Of a stretch of 64,000 nt of DNA, positions 54,131 through 62,054 are shown piece by piece; position 1 is the stretch's first letter, and every line of letters starts with the position of its first letter. The notes below the pieces were generated by a model that did not search any database, had not been told where the DNA came from, and saw only the letters and a program-made list of their open reading frames with translations. Source of the stretch: Burkholderia sp. 9120 (GTDB lineage Bacteria > Pseudomonadota > Gammaproteobacteria > Burkholderiales > Burkholderiaceae); the NCBI RefSeq assembly GCF_000745015.1, contig NZ_JQNA01000002.1:3968001-4032000 (forward strand), in the 5' to 3' direction. The translations under genes and the position numbers were made by a program.

Positions 54131-54895
54131 ATGACACAGATGGCATTGGTGATCGACCTGAACGTCTGCGTGGGTTGCCACGCTTGCGTGACGAGTTGCA
54201 AGGAGTGGAACACGTCGGGCGAATCGGGCAGTCTCGCGGATCTGAATCCGTACGACTCGGACCCGTCCGGCACCTTCTTCAACCGGGTCCAGAGCTTCGA
54301 GGCGGGCAGCTTTCCGAACGCCGAGACGATCCATTTTCCGAAGTCGTGCCTGCACTGCGAGGACCCGCCCTGCGTGCCGGTCTGTCCGACCGGTGCGAGC
54401 TATAAGCGTAAGGAAGACGGGCTCGTGCTGGTGGACTTCGACCGCTGTATCGGCTGCAAGTACTGCGCGTGGGCGTGTCCGTACGGCGCGCGTGAACTCG
54501 ACGAATCGCGCAAGGAGATGACCAAGTGCACGCTGTGCGTCGATCGGATTCACGACGAGAATCTCTCCGAACGCGATCGTCAGCCGGCTTGTGTGCTGGC
54601 TTGCCCGACCTCCGCGCGGCTGTTCGGCGACATTCACGACCCGGAGTCGGTGGTGTCGAAAGCGATCGAGGAACGCGGCGGCTATCAGTTGATGCCCGAG
54701 TGGAACACGCGGCCCGCAAATCACTATTTGCCGCGCGTGCCGACCGAGGCCGCCGGCTGCGGCAGCGGCGCGTGCTCGTGCAAATCGACGGGATCGGCGA
54801 CGGACTCGACGGACGCCACGCAGGCGCCGGCTTCGCTCGACGCGCAACTCGAGCGCGGTGAATTGCATCTCGCGTCGATGGCGACGCGCATCTAA
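54131..54895 (+). CDS. soeB: Four-cluster ferredoxin subunit, SoeB/DmsB-like
   Basis: A 254-residue iron-sulfur subunit with four Cys groups for four [4Fe-4S] clusters: CVGCHACVTSCKEW, SCLHCEDPPCVPVCPTGA, CIGCKYCAWACPYGA, and CTLCVDR with PACVLACPTSA. A short Cys-containing tail (GCGSGACSCKS) is unusual. It carries electrons between the molybdoenzyme and the membrane anchor. ATG 54131 is used; a TTG 3 bp upstream is in frame. The 112-bp gap before it contains imperfect AGCAGCGAAAGAC repeats of no clear meaning. Confidence 0.85.
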   Translation: MTQMALVIDLNVCVGCHACVTSCKEWNTSGESGSLADLNPYDSDPSGTFFNRVQSFEAGSFPNAETIHFPKSCLHCEDPPCVPVCPTGASYKRKEDGLVLVDFDRCIGCKYCAWACPYGARELDESRKEMTKCTLCVDRIHDENLSERDRQPACVLACPTSARLFGDIHDPESVVSKAIEERGGYQLMPEWNTRPANHYLPRVPTEAAGCGSGACSCKSTGSATDSTDATQAPASLDAQLERGELHLASMATRI

Positions 54896-54915
54896 AAATC
54901 CAAGGGGACCTCGCG

Positions 54916-55866
54916 ATGAATCCGGCTTTCTCTGTCGTCTTCCTCACCACCTTGAGCGGCGCGGCTCAAGGGCTGCTGATCGCACTCGTCGGCGTGGAGA
55001 GCGCCGCGCAACTGGGGCTGATCGCGTCGCCCGGCGCGGCGTTCTATATCACCGGCGCGGGCGTGTCGGTGATGCTCGGGGGGCTTGGGCTGATCGCGTC
55101 GTTTTTCCATCTGGGGCATCCGGAACGCGCCTGGCGTGCGATCGCGATGTGGCGCACCTCGTGGCTGTCGCGTGAATGTTTGTGCCTGCCGGCGTTTCTC
55201 GCCTGCGTGTTTTTCTACGGCGTCGCGCATTGGCTGGGCTCGCCGTGGTCGCTCGCGATCGGTTGGCTCGGCGTGCTGGCGAGCGCCGCGCTGTTCGTCT
55301 GCACGGCGATGATTTACGCATGTCTGCGCTTTCTGCAGGAGTGGGCCACGCCGCTCACGTTGGTCAATTTCGCGTTGCTGGGGTGCGCGTCCGGCTTCAC
55401 GCTGGCTACCGCGTTGAGCGCGTGGTTCGTGCCGGCGCCGACCGGTGGGCTCGCGTTGTGTGCCTGCGTGCTGACGCTGGCCGGTTGTGCGAGCCGCTCG
55501 GCGTCGCTGGTGCGCAATGCGCGCTTGCGGCCAAAGTCGACGGTGCAGAGCGCTACGGGCATTCACAATCCGAAGCTGGTGCAGGTGTCGCGTGGCTTCA
55601 CCGCCGGCGCGTTCAATCTGCGTGAGTTTTTCCACGGCAAATCGGCGGGCACGTTGCGCGGAATCAAATGGGGTTTTCTGGCGACGGCGTTCGTCGCGCC
55701 GGTCGTGTTGATCGCGTTGGGTGCGAGCTTGCGTTCGATCGGCGGGTCGCTGAGTCTGCTGGCCGCCGCGTGTCTGGTGCAGTACGCGGGGCTGGTCGCG
55801 GAACGCTGGTTTTTCTTCGCCGAAGCGAAGCATCCGCAGAATCTGTATTACGCGCGGGTGGGGTGA
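54916..55866 (+). CDS. soeC: Membrane anchor subunit, SoeC/DmsC-like
   Basis: A 316-residue integral membrane protein with about eight TM helices in the DmsC family: MNPAFSVVFLTTLSGAAQGL, LIASFFHLGHPERAWRAIAM, SWLSRECLCLPAFLACVFFY, and the final VAERWFFFAEAKHPQNLYY. It anchors the AB subunits to the inner membrane and exchanges electrons with quinone. It is 20 bp after the ferredoxin gene and completes the operon. It converges with an XRE-cupin regulator, which is not obviously its controller. Confidence 0.85.
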   Translation: MNPAFSVVFLTTLSGAAQGLLIALVGVESAAQLGLIASPGAAFYITGAGVSVMLGGLGLIASFFHLGHPERAWRAIAMWRTSWLSRECLCLPAFLACVFFYGVAHWLGSPWSLAIGWLGVLASAALFVCTAMIYACLRFLQEWATPLTLVNFALLGCASGFTLATALSAWFVPAPTGGLALCACVLTLAGCASRSASLVRNARLRPKSTVQSATGIHNPKLVQVSRGFTAGAFNLREFFHGKSAGTLRGIKWGFLATAFVAPVVLIALGASLRSIGGSLSLLAAACLVQYAGLVAERWFFFAEAKHPQNLYYARVG

Positions 55867-55909
55867 GCGGGGAGCCGCGCAGCTACGACACGCCAGCCAG
55901 GCGACGCGT

Positions 55910-56623
55910 TTACTTCCCGGCGCGCGCTGTTCGACGGCGCGGCGCAGCCACGGTCTTCGCGGCGGTAGATGCCGCAGCAACTGGCGCGGCCGGCACCTTT
56001 GCCTTTTTGGCCGCCCGGACCGGTTTCGTACTCGCACTATTGGCCAGCGACACGAACACCGAATGGTCGTCGTCGAACAACTGAAGCGTGCCGACCGAAA
56101 TCAGCTCCGCGACACCGTCGCCGAGGTTGGTCACGCGATGCTGCTGCTGCGCGTCGAAATGCAGCGAGTCGCCTGAGCCCAGCAGATATTCCTTCTTGCC
56201 GACCGCATAGCTCACCTGTCCCGAGAGCACAAAGACGAACTCGTCGCCGCCATGCGCGACCCATTCGGAGCGGTATCCCTCCAGCAACTGCACCTTGACG
56301 GCGTTCAGCAGGCTGCCATTGAAGGTGGTGGAGAGTCGTTCGTAGCGCTGCTGGGTGTCGTCGAGCGAATAGGATTCGCGGGCGCCCTGATGCGAATCCG
56401 GCTGCTCCTGACGCGGTTGATCGACCAGCACGCCGAGCGGCACGTTCAGCGCCTTGGCGACATTGACGAGCGACGAAATCGAAATCCCCGTCAGATTGCG
56501 CTCGACCTGCGACATGAAGCCGATCGACAGGTTCGCTGCCGACGCCACTTCCAGAAGCGTCATTCTGGCTTCCCGGCGCAAGCGGCGAATGCGCTGGCCG
56601 ATGTGCATGATGTCGGAATCCAT
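55910..56623 (-). CDS. XRE-family regulator with C-terminal cupin domain
   Basis: A 237-residue regulator: Cro/C1 helix-turn-helix (IGQRIRRLRREARMTLLEVA, then AANLSIGFMSQVERNLTGIS), then a cupin_2 domain (VAHGGDEFVFVLSGQVSYAV, GSGDSLHFDAQQQHRVTN). The C-terminal 40 residues are Ala/Lys/Arg-rich and probably disordered. This architecture (PuuR/SutR-like) senses small molecules from amine, amino-acid or sulfur metabolism. It is divergent from an Xaa-Pro aminopeptidase gene with 410 bp between, a likely target by position. Confidence 0.9.
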   Translation of the reverse strand: MDSDIMHIGQRIRRLRREARMTLLEVASAANLSIGFMSQVERNLTGISISSLVNVAKALNVPLGVLVDQPRQEQPDSHQGARESYSLDDTQQRYERLSTTFNGSLLNAVKVQLLEGYRSEWVAHGGDEFVFVLSGQVSYAVGKKEYLLGSGDSLHFDAQQQHRVTNLGDGVAELISVGTLQLFDDDHSVFVSLANSASTKPVRAAKKAKVPAAPVAAASTAAKTVAAPRRRTARAGK

Positions 56624-57033
56624 GAAGCTCCTTCAAAGCGGCGATATAGACAAAGCATGCGGAAAATGTCGCGGCGTCGCCGGCGTTTCACTTCCGGGAA
56701 ATCGCACGAAGCACAACCGTCCGGTCGACAATGCAGGCCGCATTGTAGCGCGCCGAATTCGCCGTTTCGTCCGACAATGCCAGCGGTGTGGCGGTTTCCA
56801 ACCGCCTGCCAGGCGGGGCAGCAGCGCAATTTCACCTTAACCGCAATGCGTGACACTGCCTGAATTCCAGCATGGGCGCGCCTTTCCGCTTCCTTTCGCT
56901 TAATCCCAGGTTCGTTTGAGAATTTTAGTAGGAGTAAAATTTAAGCTTGACGCAATTTTTAGCTCAAGGTAATTTTGAAAAGCGGTCCCGGCCGTTGCGT
57001 GCGCCTGATCGATAAACAAAACATGGGCATCCG
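56624..57033. promoter_or_regulatory. Divergent promoter region with AT-rich inverted repeat
   Basis: 410 bp between the XRE-cupin gene and the aminopeptidase gene. The last 130 bp are AT-rich. AATTTTA (56921-56927), a 7-base spacer and TAAAATT (56935-56941) form a 7-bp inverted repeat about 93 bp before the aminopeptidase start, a candidate operator. No ORF of interest lies in the region. Confidence 0.5.
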
Positions 57034-58881
57034 ATGATAGATCGACTGAAATACAGCTTCTCCAGCCTCGCGCGCTATGACGCCGCCGTCGCCGATACGC
57101 ACGCCGGGCTCTCGCGACTCATGCAGCAGCGCGGCCTCGATGCGCTGCTGGTCACGTCGCAGGACGAATTCGTCAGCGAGTATTTGCCGCGCTGTAACGA
57201 CCCGCGTTACGCGCTGTCCGCGTTCGACGGTTCGACCGGCAACGGCGTGTTTCTGTCGGAAGCGGTCGCGCTCGAACTCGGTCTGCCGCAATTCCTGTTG
57301 TTCGTCGATGGCCGCTACCATCTGCAGGCCGATCTGCAATGCGATCCGCAACGGGTGCAGGTGCAGAAGCTGGCGTTGGGCGTGTCGATGTGGAATGCCA
57401 TCGCCGACTGGCTGATCGCGCATTCGGCACGCGTCAACGCCGTGGGCTACGACGCGCTGCGGATGAGCGTCGCGCAACGCGAAGGCATGCTCGAAGCGAC
57501 CGCGCAGGCCAATCTCGTGTGGACCGGCCTGACCGGCCGCGAAGTGGACAGCGCGATCGATTTGCCCGGCTGGAAGGTGGATCGTCCGATCTTCGAGTTG
57601 CCGCAGTCGATGACCGGATCGAGCGTCGCGCAAAACATCGCGACGCTGAATCAGCGCGTTCACGCGCGGTTAGGTGGAGCGCAGCCAGCCACCTGCTTCC
57701 TGACCTGCGTGGCGGACGACATCAGCTTTCTGCTGAACAGCCGCGGCTATCACCTGCCTAATGCGTCGTCGCATCTGGGTTTTCTGTTCGTGATCGGCGA
57801 GCACGTCGTGCTGTTTCTGCCGGAAGGATGCGATCAGTGTCCGGTGGAATTGCGCACGTATCCGTCGCTGCGTGTGGTCCGTCGCGATCGGGACGAACTG
57901 GCGCGCGTGTTGGGCGAGTTCGAGGTACAGCAGGTGTGCTACAGCGCCGAGGCGGTCAACTGCGCGCTGCCCGACGCGGTGCGCCGTATCTGGCCGGCGG
58001 CCACGCATACGGATTTCAGCCCGGTCGAATCGATGCGGGTCGGCAAGACGCCCGAAGTGCTGGACCAGTTCCGCGACGCGTTCGCGCGCAGTTCGGCGGC
58101 GATTGCCGAGACCATGCGGTGGACCAAGTCGGGCGATGGACAACGCCGCTCCGAATACGACCTCGCGCGCACGATCAACGACGCTTATGGTGCGCGTGGC
58201 GCCGTCGGGCTGTCGTTCACGTCGATCGCGGCGAACGGCGCGAACAGCGCGTCGGCGCATTACTCGGCGGCCAGCGCCGAGGTCGATCTGCAGGAGGGCG
58301 AGTTGGTGCTGCTGGATAGCGGCGCGTACTACGAAAGCGGCTTCGCGACCGATTGCACGCGCGTCGTATTGCGCAAAACCGATCCGCAGACCCGGGCGCG
58401 ACCGTGGCAGAAAGAGATCTACACGGTCGCGTTGAAGGCGTGCATCAAAGGTCTGGTCACGCAGTTTCCCGCCGACACGACCGGCGCGGAAGTCGACGCC
58501 GCCGTGCGCGCGGTCTGTCAGCAGCACGGCTACGATTTCGGGCACGGCACCGGGCACGGCGTCGGCATTCACGTTCATGAAAGCGGCGTGCGCTTCGCGC
58601 CTGGGGCGACGTACGGTCTCGTGCCCGGCGCCGTGATTTCGGTCGAACCGGGCATCTATCTGCCGGGCAAGGGCGGCGTCCGGATCGAGAACATCGTGAT
58701 CATTCATCCGAGCGCTACGCAAGCCGGCAAGATGGAATTCGAGAACATCGTGGCCGTCGGTTACGACTGGGATTTGATCGACCTCGATCTGCTCGACGAA
58801 AGCGAGCGGGACTATCTGCGTGACTATGAGCGGCTGTGTGCCGAGCGCGGCACGAGTGTCACGGCGTGCCCGTTGCTGTAG
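57034..58881 (+). CDS. Xaa-Pro aminopeptidase (peptidase family M24B)
   Basis: A 615-residue three-domain aminopeptidase P of the large (eukaryotic-like XPNPEP) type. Two N-terminal creatinase-like domains (LDALLVTSQDEFVSEYLPRC, FLLFVDGRYHLQAD; VADDISFLLNSRG) precede the pita-bread catalytic domain. The dinuclear metal ligands are visible: both Asp in LLDSGAYYESGFATDCTR, His in HGTGHGVGIHVHE, Glu in SVEPGIYLPG and Glu in KMEFENIV. It removes N-terminal residues before proline in the cytosol. The start is ATG 57034. It is divergent from an XRE-cupin gene. Confidence 0.94.
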   Translation: MIDRLKYSFSSLARYDAAVADTHAGLSRLMQQRGLDALLVTSQDEFVSEYLPRCNDPRYALSAFDGSTGNGVFLSEAVALELGLPQFLLFVDGRYHLQADLQCDPQRVQVQKLALGVSMWNAIADWLIAHSARVNAVGYDALRMSVAQREGMLEATAQANLVWTGLTGREVDSAIDLPGWKVDRPIFELPQSMTGSSVAQNIATLNQRVHARLGGAQPATCFLTCVADDISFLLNSRGYHLPNASSHLGFLFVIGEHVVLFLPEGCDQCPVELRTYPSLRVVRRDRDELARVLGEFEVQQVCYSAEAVNCALPDAVRRIWPAATHTDFSPVESMRVGKTPEVLDQFRDAFARSSAAIAETMRWTKSGDGQRRSEYDLARTINDAYGARGAVGLSFTSIAANGANSASAHYSAASAEVDLQEGELVLLDSGAYYESGFATDCTRVVLRKTDPQTRARPWQKEIYTVALKACIKGLVTQFPADTTGAEVDAAVRAVCQQHGYDFGHGTGHGVGIHVHESGVRFAPGATYGLVPGAVISVEPGIYLPGKGGVRIENIVIIHPSATQAGKMEFENIVAVGYDWDLIDLDLLDESERDYLRDYERLCAERGTSVTACPLL

Positions 58882-58890
58882 GCCAGTCTT

Positions 58891-59466
58891 TCAGGCGGCC
58901 TTGCGTCGCATTTGGCCGACGGACAGCCACAGCGCGGACACCAGAAAATAGATCGCGCCCACCGCCGCGTACGCCGCCACTCTGGAGATAACCGGCGGCG
59001 TGGCCGTGTGAGCTTGCACGATAAAGAACGTGCCTGCGATCGCCGACTGCGCGCCGCTCAAAATCATGGCCCACTGCGCGCCGAATTGTTTCCAGCGGCG
59101 CGCTGCCGTGCCGAGTTGAAGCAGTCCGGCAAGTATCGCCCAAATCCCAAACACGCCCAGCACCCAGCTCGTGTCGACGCTCAAGGCAACGACCACCGCG
59201 GTCGTCGTCAGGATACTGATGACGACATTGATTGCCTGAGTACGGCTTTCGGCCATTCCGCCCGTGCGCGACATGTCGATGTAATTAGCCAGCGCATCCC
59301 ATGCCGGATAGACGACCAGCAGCGCGGCGACGGCCTCCGGGGAATGCTGTCCGAGGGAGAAAGCAAGCGCGACCCAGGCAACGGAAAACGCTGCCCGAAT
59401 GAAGTAATACTGCGTGAGCCACCGTTCTTCGCGAGCACGTGTGGGATCGGTGCGGCGATCGTTCAT
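58891..59466 (-). CDS. Small multi-pass membrane protein (DUF308/HdeD-like)
   Basis: A 191-residue protein with about six hydrophobic helices (RAAFSVAWVALAFSLG, VVISILTTTAVVVALSV, LGVFGIWAILAGLLQL, AMILSGAQSAIAGTFFIV, AVGAIYFLVSALWLSV) in the short paired pattern of HdeD/DUF308 proteins. AAGGAG lies 7 bp before ATG 59466, so this start is favoured over longer frames. It lies 109 bp downstream of the second DUF5666-like gene on the same strand and may be in the same unit. The function is unknown. Confidence 0.75.
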   Translation of the reverse strand: MNDRRTDPTRAREERWLTQYYFIRAAFSVAWVALAFSLGQHSPEAVAALLVVYPAWDALANYIDMSRTGGMAESRTQAINVVISILTTTAVVVALSVDTSWVLGVFGIWAILAGLLQLGTAARRWKQFGAQWAMILSGAQSAIAGTFFIVQAHTATPPVISRVAAYAAVGAIYFLVSALWLSVGQMRRKAA

Positions 59467-59575
59467 TGCAACTCCTTCTGGATTGTCGACGACCGGAGTC
59501 GTCGATAGATTCTGGGCGCCTGGTCGGCCGACAACGCCAGGCGGTTGCCCGCGCAGCGTGCGTCGGCCGCATGAC

Positions 59576-60190
59576 TTACATCGGGGGCGCGACGCCGTCC
59601 TTTTCGACGACGACGAAGTTACCGTCGTAAGCGCCGTCTTTCCCATGAATCGCCACCACGAAGACCTGCTTGCCTGCCTTCAGATCGTCGCGCGTTGCGG
59701 GAATGAGCGTGACGACCGGCGCGTTGGCCGGCACGTTGATGACGTTGGTGCCGCCCTTGTACGACAGTTTCAGATCGCGGCCGCTGGTGCCTTGCACCAC
59801 GGTGTCGACGTTGGCGTTTGTCATCGACGTGTTGGCGCCGAGGTCCCAGGCATAGTGTCCCTCTCCCGTACCGCGCGCGGCTTCGGGGAACACCAGCACC
59901 TCTTTGGCGACCAGCTTGCCGTCCGGTCCGGGCGTTGCGGCGGCGCCGACGTAGGAGCCGGGCTTGATGTCCGAAAGCTGGACGGCCTTCACGGCGTTCA
60001 GGTGCGTCGAGTCCTTCATCTGGATCGTGACGGTGTCGCCGCTGCGGCGGTGTACCTGCAGCGTGTTGCCCGAGAACGACTCGATCGCGCCTCGGATCCG
60101 TTCGGGCTTGTCGGTGGACGATTGAGCGAAGGCCGTTCCGGCGAGCGTCAGCGCCAGGGTGGAAATAGCGAGTTTGAGGCGAATCGACAT
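59576..60190 (-). CDS. Exported DUF5666-like protein (copy 2)
   Basis: A 204-residue paralogue of the protein at 40403-41035. The signal peptide ISTLALTLAGTAFAQ is followed by RGAIESFSGNTLQVHRRSGD, IKPGSYVGAAATPGPDGKL, FPEAARGTGEGHYAWDLGAN and the ending KDGVAPPM; the two copies align over their full length. In this locus the gene is last, after the cytochrome b and MsrP-like genes, whereas in copy 1 it is first. A 13-bp tandem repeat occupies the gap between it and the MsrP-like gene. The function is unknown. Confidence 0.75.
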   Translation of the reverse strand: MSIRLKLAISTLALTLAGTAFAQSSTDKPERIRGAIESFSGNTLQVHRRSGDTVTIQMKDSTHLNAVKAVQLSDIKPGSYVGAAATPGPDGKLVAKEVLVFPEAARGTGEGHYAWDLGANTSMTNANVDTVVQGTSGRDLKLSYKGGTNVINVPANAPVVTLIPATRDDLKAGKQVFVVAIHGKDGAYDGNFVVVEKDGVAPPM

Positions 60191-60219
60191 GAATGCTCCG
60201 TGTGTGCAGTAGTGGTGTG

Positions 60220-60284
60220 AAACTTGAGGTTGAAGCTGGACGTTGAGGCTTGACGTTGAATCTTGATGTTGAAGCTTGGCGTGA
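60220..60284. repeat. 13-bp tandem repeat, five degenerate units
   Basis: Units AAACTTGAGGTTG, AAGCTGGACGTTG, AGGCTTGACGTTG, AATCTTGATGTTG and AAGCTTGGCGTGA follow each other without gaps from 60220 to 60284. They fill the untranslated gap between the MsrP-like stop (60306) and the DUF5666-like start (60190). The unit length is not a multiple of three, so it is not part of a coding repeat. Confidence 0.82.
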
Positions 60285-60305
60285 GTGAAAACTTGCGGCG
60301 CCGGC

Positions 60306-61097
60306 TCAGGAACCTCCGAACCAGTTGTACCCCTGGTTTTCCCAATATCCGCCGGGAAACTCGTTGGTGATCGTGATCGCCACGATGTGTTTCGGGTTCT
60401 TGTAGCCGAGCTTGGTCGGCATCCGAAGCTTCATCGGGAAGCCATAGCGCGCGGGCAGAATGTTGCCGTCGTAGGTCAACGTGAGCTGGGTCTGCGGATG
60501 CAGTGCCGTGGGCATGTCGATGCTGGTCCAGTAGTCGTCGGCGCAATGCAAGGCGACATACTTCGCCGTCGTATCCGCTTCGACCAGCGCGAGGAAATCG
60601 GAAAATCGCACGCCGCCCCATTTCCCTATGGCGCTCCAGCCTTCAATGCAGATGTGCCGGGTGACCTGGCTTTGTTGCGGCAACGCGCGCAGTTCGGCGA
60701 GCGTCCAGCGAGCTTTGCCTTTGACCCGTCCTTTCAACTCGAGACGATAGGCCTGAGGATCGACGACCGGCACCTGATCGATGTCGTAGTACGCGTTGAA
60801 TGGAAATGGCCGCGTGATCATCGACTCGGGGTAAGTCGGCGCGAGCTCGCGCGGGTCGAACAGGCGTGCCTGGGCGTCGTCGTTGAAGGCGGAGACTCTG
60901 CGCAGCATCGTCTCGACCGATTTGTCGGTCTTCAGGTCGCAACCCGACAGCAGCATCAAACCGCCGAGCGTGAGGATTCTTTTACCCAGCAAGCGTCGTG
61001 CGGAGGATTGAAGTTCACCTCGTGCATCCTTGACGATGGAAGCCGCGTCGGGTCGATATGCCGGAGCGGGCATAGCGCCGCGTTTTGGGGAGTTCAT
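60306..61097 (-). CDS. MsrP/YedY-like molybdopterin oxidoreductase lipoprotein (copy 2)
   Basis: A 263-residue paralogue of the protein at 38898-39671. The N-terminus has an Arg pair (RRLLGKR, from residue 34) and a lipobox LLSGC (Cys53), consistent with a Tat lipoprotein. The Mo-ligand Cys is in RHICIEGWSAIGKW (Cys150), and the ending KHIVAITITNEFPGGYWENQ is nearly the same as in copy 1. It follows the cytochrome b gene by 2 bp, as in copy 1. Its clear divergence from copy 1 in the N-terminal third suggests an old duplication or separate acquisition. The substrate is unknown. Confidence 0.87.
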   Translation of the reverse strand: MNSPKRGAMPAPAYRPDAASIVKDARGELQSSARRLLGKRILTLGGLMLLSGCDLKTDKSVETMLRRVSAFNDDAQARLFDPRELAPTYPESMITRPFPFNAYYDIDQVPVVDPQAYRLELKGRVKGKARWTLAELRALPQQSQVTRHICIEGWSAIGKWGGVRFSDFLALVEADTTAKYVALHCADDYWTSIDMPTALHPQTQLTLTYDGNILPARYGFPMKLRMPTKLGYKNPKHIVAITITNEFPGGYWENQGYNWFGGS

Positions 61098-61099
61098 GT

Positions 61100-61708
61100 T
61101 TAGCGGCCTCGAATGATCGTCAGCAAGGAACGTGGAACGAGGGCGACCATGGTTACGTGCACGATCAGAAATCCGACGAGTCCGCTCATGGCGACAAAAT
61201 GGACGACGCGCGCGTTATCGAAGCCACCCATCAGCGTGCGCAGAAGCGGGAATTGCACGGGTTTCCATACCGTCAGACCCGACAGAACGACAAGTGCGAT
61301 GTCGGCAAGCACGGCAAGGTAAGCCAACTTCTGGACGGCGTTGTACTGGGTCGGATCAGCGTGCGCCAGCTTGCCTCGCATGGCGGCAAGCAGATCCGAG
61401 CCGACGGCGCGAAGCGTGACCGGAAACAGCTTCGTGCGCAGGCGTCCCGTCGCGATGCTCAGCCCCAGATACGCAACAAAGTTAATGACGAGGATCCACA
61501 TGATCGCGAAGTGCCAGAGCAGCGCACCTCCTAGCCAACTGCCCAGCGTGATGGCGGCGGGAAACCTGAGGCTCGGGAAAATTGGCGACGCGTTGTAGAT
61601 CTGCCAGCCGCTCATGCACATCGCAATCACGGAGGCGGCATTGAGCCAGTGAAAAATGCGGACGTAAGCGGGATGGGCAAGCGTGCTGTTCATGGGAGCA
61701 TTGGGCAT
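61100..61708 (-). CDS. Cytochrome b561-type membrane protein (copy 2)
   Basis: A 202-residue paralogue of the protein at 39674-40300: VRIFHWLNAASVIAMCMSGW, ALLWHFAIMWILVINFVAYL, YNAVQKLAYLAVLADIALVV and ARVVHFVAMSGLVGFLIVHV keep the same His positions. ATG 61708 (MPNAPMNSTLAHP) is chosen because it gives the same N-terminal length as copy 1; ATG 61693 is also possible. It is the first gene of this unit and the probable electron donor to the MsrP-like protein encoded 2 bp downstream. Confidence 0.85.
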   Translation of the reverse strand: MPNAPMNSTLAHPAYVRIFHWLNAASVIAMCMSGWQIYNASPIFPSLRFPAAITLGSWLGGALLWHFAIMWILVINFVAYLGLSIATGRLRTKLFPVTLRAVGSDLLAAMRGKLAHADPTQYNAVQKLAYLAVLADIALVVLSGLTVWKPVQFPLLRTLMGGFDNARVVHFVAMSGLVGFLIVHVTMVALVPRSLLTIIRGR

Positions 61709-62054
61709 CGGGTTGTCCGCGTGACGGCGTGTTGGCGCAGGAAGGAGGCCGTCTCGGGCGACTCGATCGATGGGCTTCGGTTCGGTGTGAGAATCGCATC
61801 CGGCGCAGGTTGACGCCATCGGTCGAATGACCGATCCCCGGGGTAGGGAGGTGGTGAGGTGGGGTTTCGGTTTGTTGCGCCCGCTGCGTCACTGGCGTGC
61901 CGCAGGGCTTCGGCGAGCGGCTTGCGCTGACTGGGATCAGCGCTGCCGGTCGTTTTATCTGATAACTACCGCGCAACAACCGCGCGATGCGTCACGCAGC
62001 ATTGCGCGGCCGCTGCCGTCAACTTCGAATGGCGCGCGGCCGCATGGCCCGCTT
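61709..62054. promoter_or_regulatory. Region upstream of cytochrome b copy 2, with 18-bp palindrome
   Basis: 346 bp between the leftward cytochrome b gene and the leftward end of nrdJ. ATCGGTC (61818-61824) GAAT GACCGAT (61829-61835) is a perfect palindrome with a 4-base centre, about 110 bp before the cytochrome b start, and is a candidate operator. It does not resemble the CusR-type box of copy 1, so the two cassettes are probably regulated differently. No ORF or terminator is evident in the rest. Confidence 0.55.
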
